This document shows positions 30,216 to 30,300 of a DNA stretch of 30,300 bases, piece by piece. A model generated the notes under the pieces. The model searched no databases and was not told where the DNA came from. It saw only the letters and a list, made by a program, of their open reading frames with translations. Both the position numbers and the translations under genes were made by a program. Source of the stretch: Hypsibius dujardini (taxonomy: Eukaryota > Tardigrada > Eutardigrada > Parachela > Hypsibiidae); NCBI GenBank assembly GCA_001579985.1, contig LRSR01008226.1, positions 1 to 30,300 on the forward strand, in the 5' to 3' direction. Within the stretch, counting starts at the first letter, position 1; every line of letters begins with the position of its first letter.

Positions 30216-30300
30216 GTCTGTCTGCCTGGCGTTCATGTCTGTCTGCCTGGCGTTCATGTCTGTCTGCCTGGCGTTCATGTCTGTCTGCCTGGCGTTCATG
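30216..30300. repeat. 21-bp tandem repeat at window end
   Basis: Four copies of a 21-bp unit (GTCTGTCTGCCTGGCGTTCA plus T), continuing past the window edge. The minus-strand frame across it (repeats of MNARQTD) is a repeat artefact. Confidence 0.92.

Noticed and set aside
1-30300. CRISPR arrays, bacterial operons, ribosome-binding sites, tRNA or rRNA genes
   Set aside because: Spliced animal genes dominate; tandem repeats here lack unique spacers, and I found no convincing tRNA or rRNA by eye.

Overview
The window is animal nuclear DNA. Genes are interrupted by GT-AG introns, and the recognisable products are conserved animal proteins: UQCR10, IER3IP1, an SLC26A11-like transporter, a ZIP transporter, OGFOD1, ERI3 and RAD17. 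Many introns are short (about 50-250 bp) and acceptors are usually TTTCAG or TTGCAG. CAAT/ATTG tetranucleotide runs are scattered throughout, and terminal-inverted-repeat insertions are common. I cannot name the species; a small-genome invertebrate is only a guess.

Layout. Positions 64-735 (-) hold a two-exon UQCR10 gene and 1186-2405 (+) a three-exon IER3IP1 gene, transcribed divergently. Positions 2783-6377 (-) hold a ten-exon SLC26A11-like anion transporter. Positions 7088-8948 (+) hold a three-exon ZIP zinc transporter. Positions 9802-13077 (-) hold an eleven-exon OGFOD1/Tpa1-type prolyl hydroxylase. Positions 13998-15279 (+) hold a complete ERI3 DEDDh exonuclease gene, followed by decayed RAD17 pieces to about 15836. 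Positions 15838-20990 are almost entirely repeats: a 1.5-kb foldback element, several small TA-flanked elements, and a nested 1.16-kb inverted-repeat element. A second ERI3 copy without its N-terminal region lies at 21128-22381 (+), convergent with a complete fourteen-exon RAD17 at 22473-26150 (-). Positions 26151-29231 have no gene I can support and contain a 24-bp minisatellite and two dispersed repeats. Positions 29232-30050 (+) hold a FLYWCH-type zinc-finger protein with a long glutamate run. The window ends inside a 21-bp tandem repeat.

The best finding is a tandem duplication of an ERI3-RAD17 convergent gene pair with reciprocal decay. The left unit keeps a full ERI3 but only fragments of RAD17. 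The right unit keeps a full RAD17 but an ERI3 cut off in its first exon. The second is a foldback element at 16083-17587 that sits between 3-bp TCA duplications inside a dispersed repeat, whose uninterrupted copy at 27744-28093 serves as the empty site. The genes otherwise do unrelated housekeeping work (respiration, ER trafficking, anion and zinc transport, translation-factor hydroxylation, RNA trimming, DNA damage checkpoint), and I see no single pathway joining them. All exon models were built by eye from reading frame, splice sites and remembered family sequences; no search or transcript data were available.
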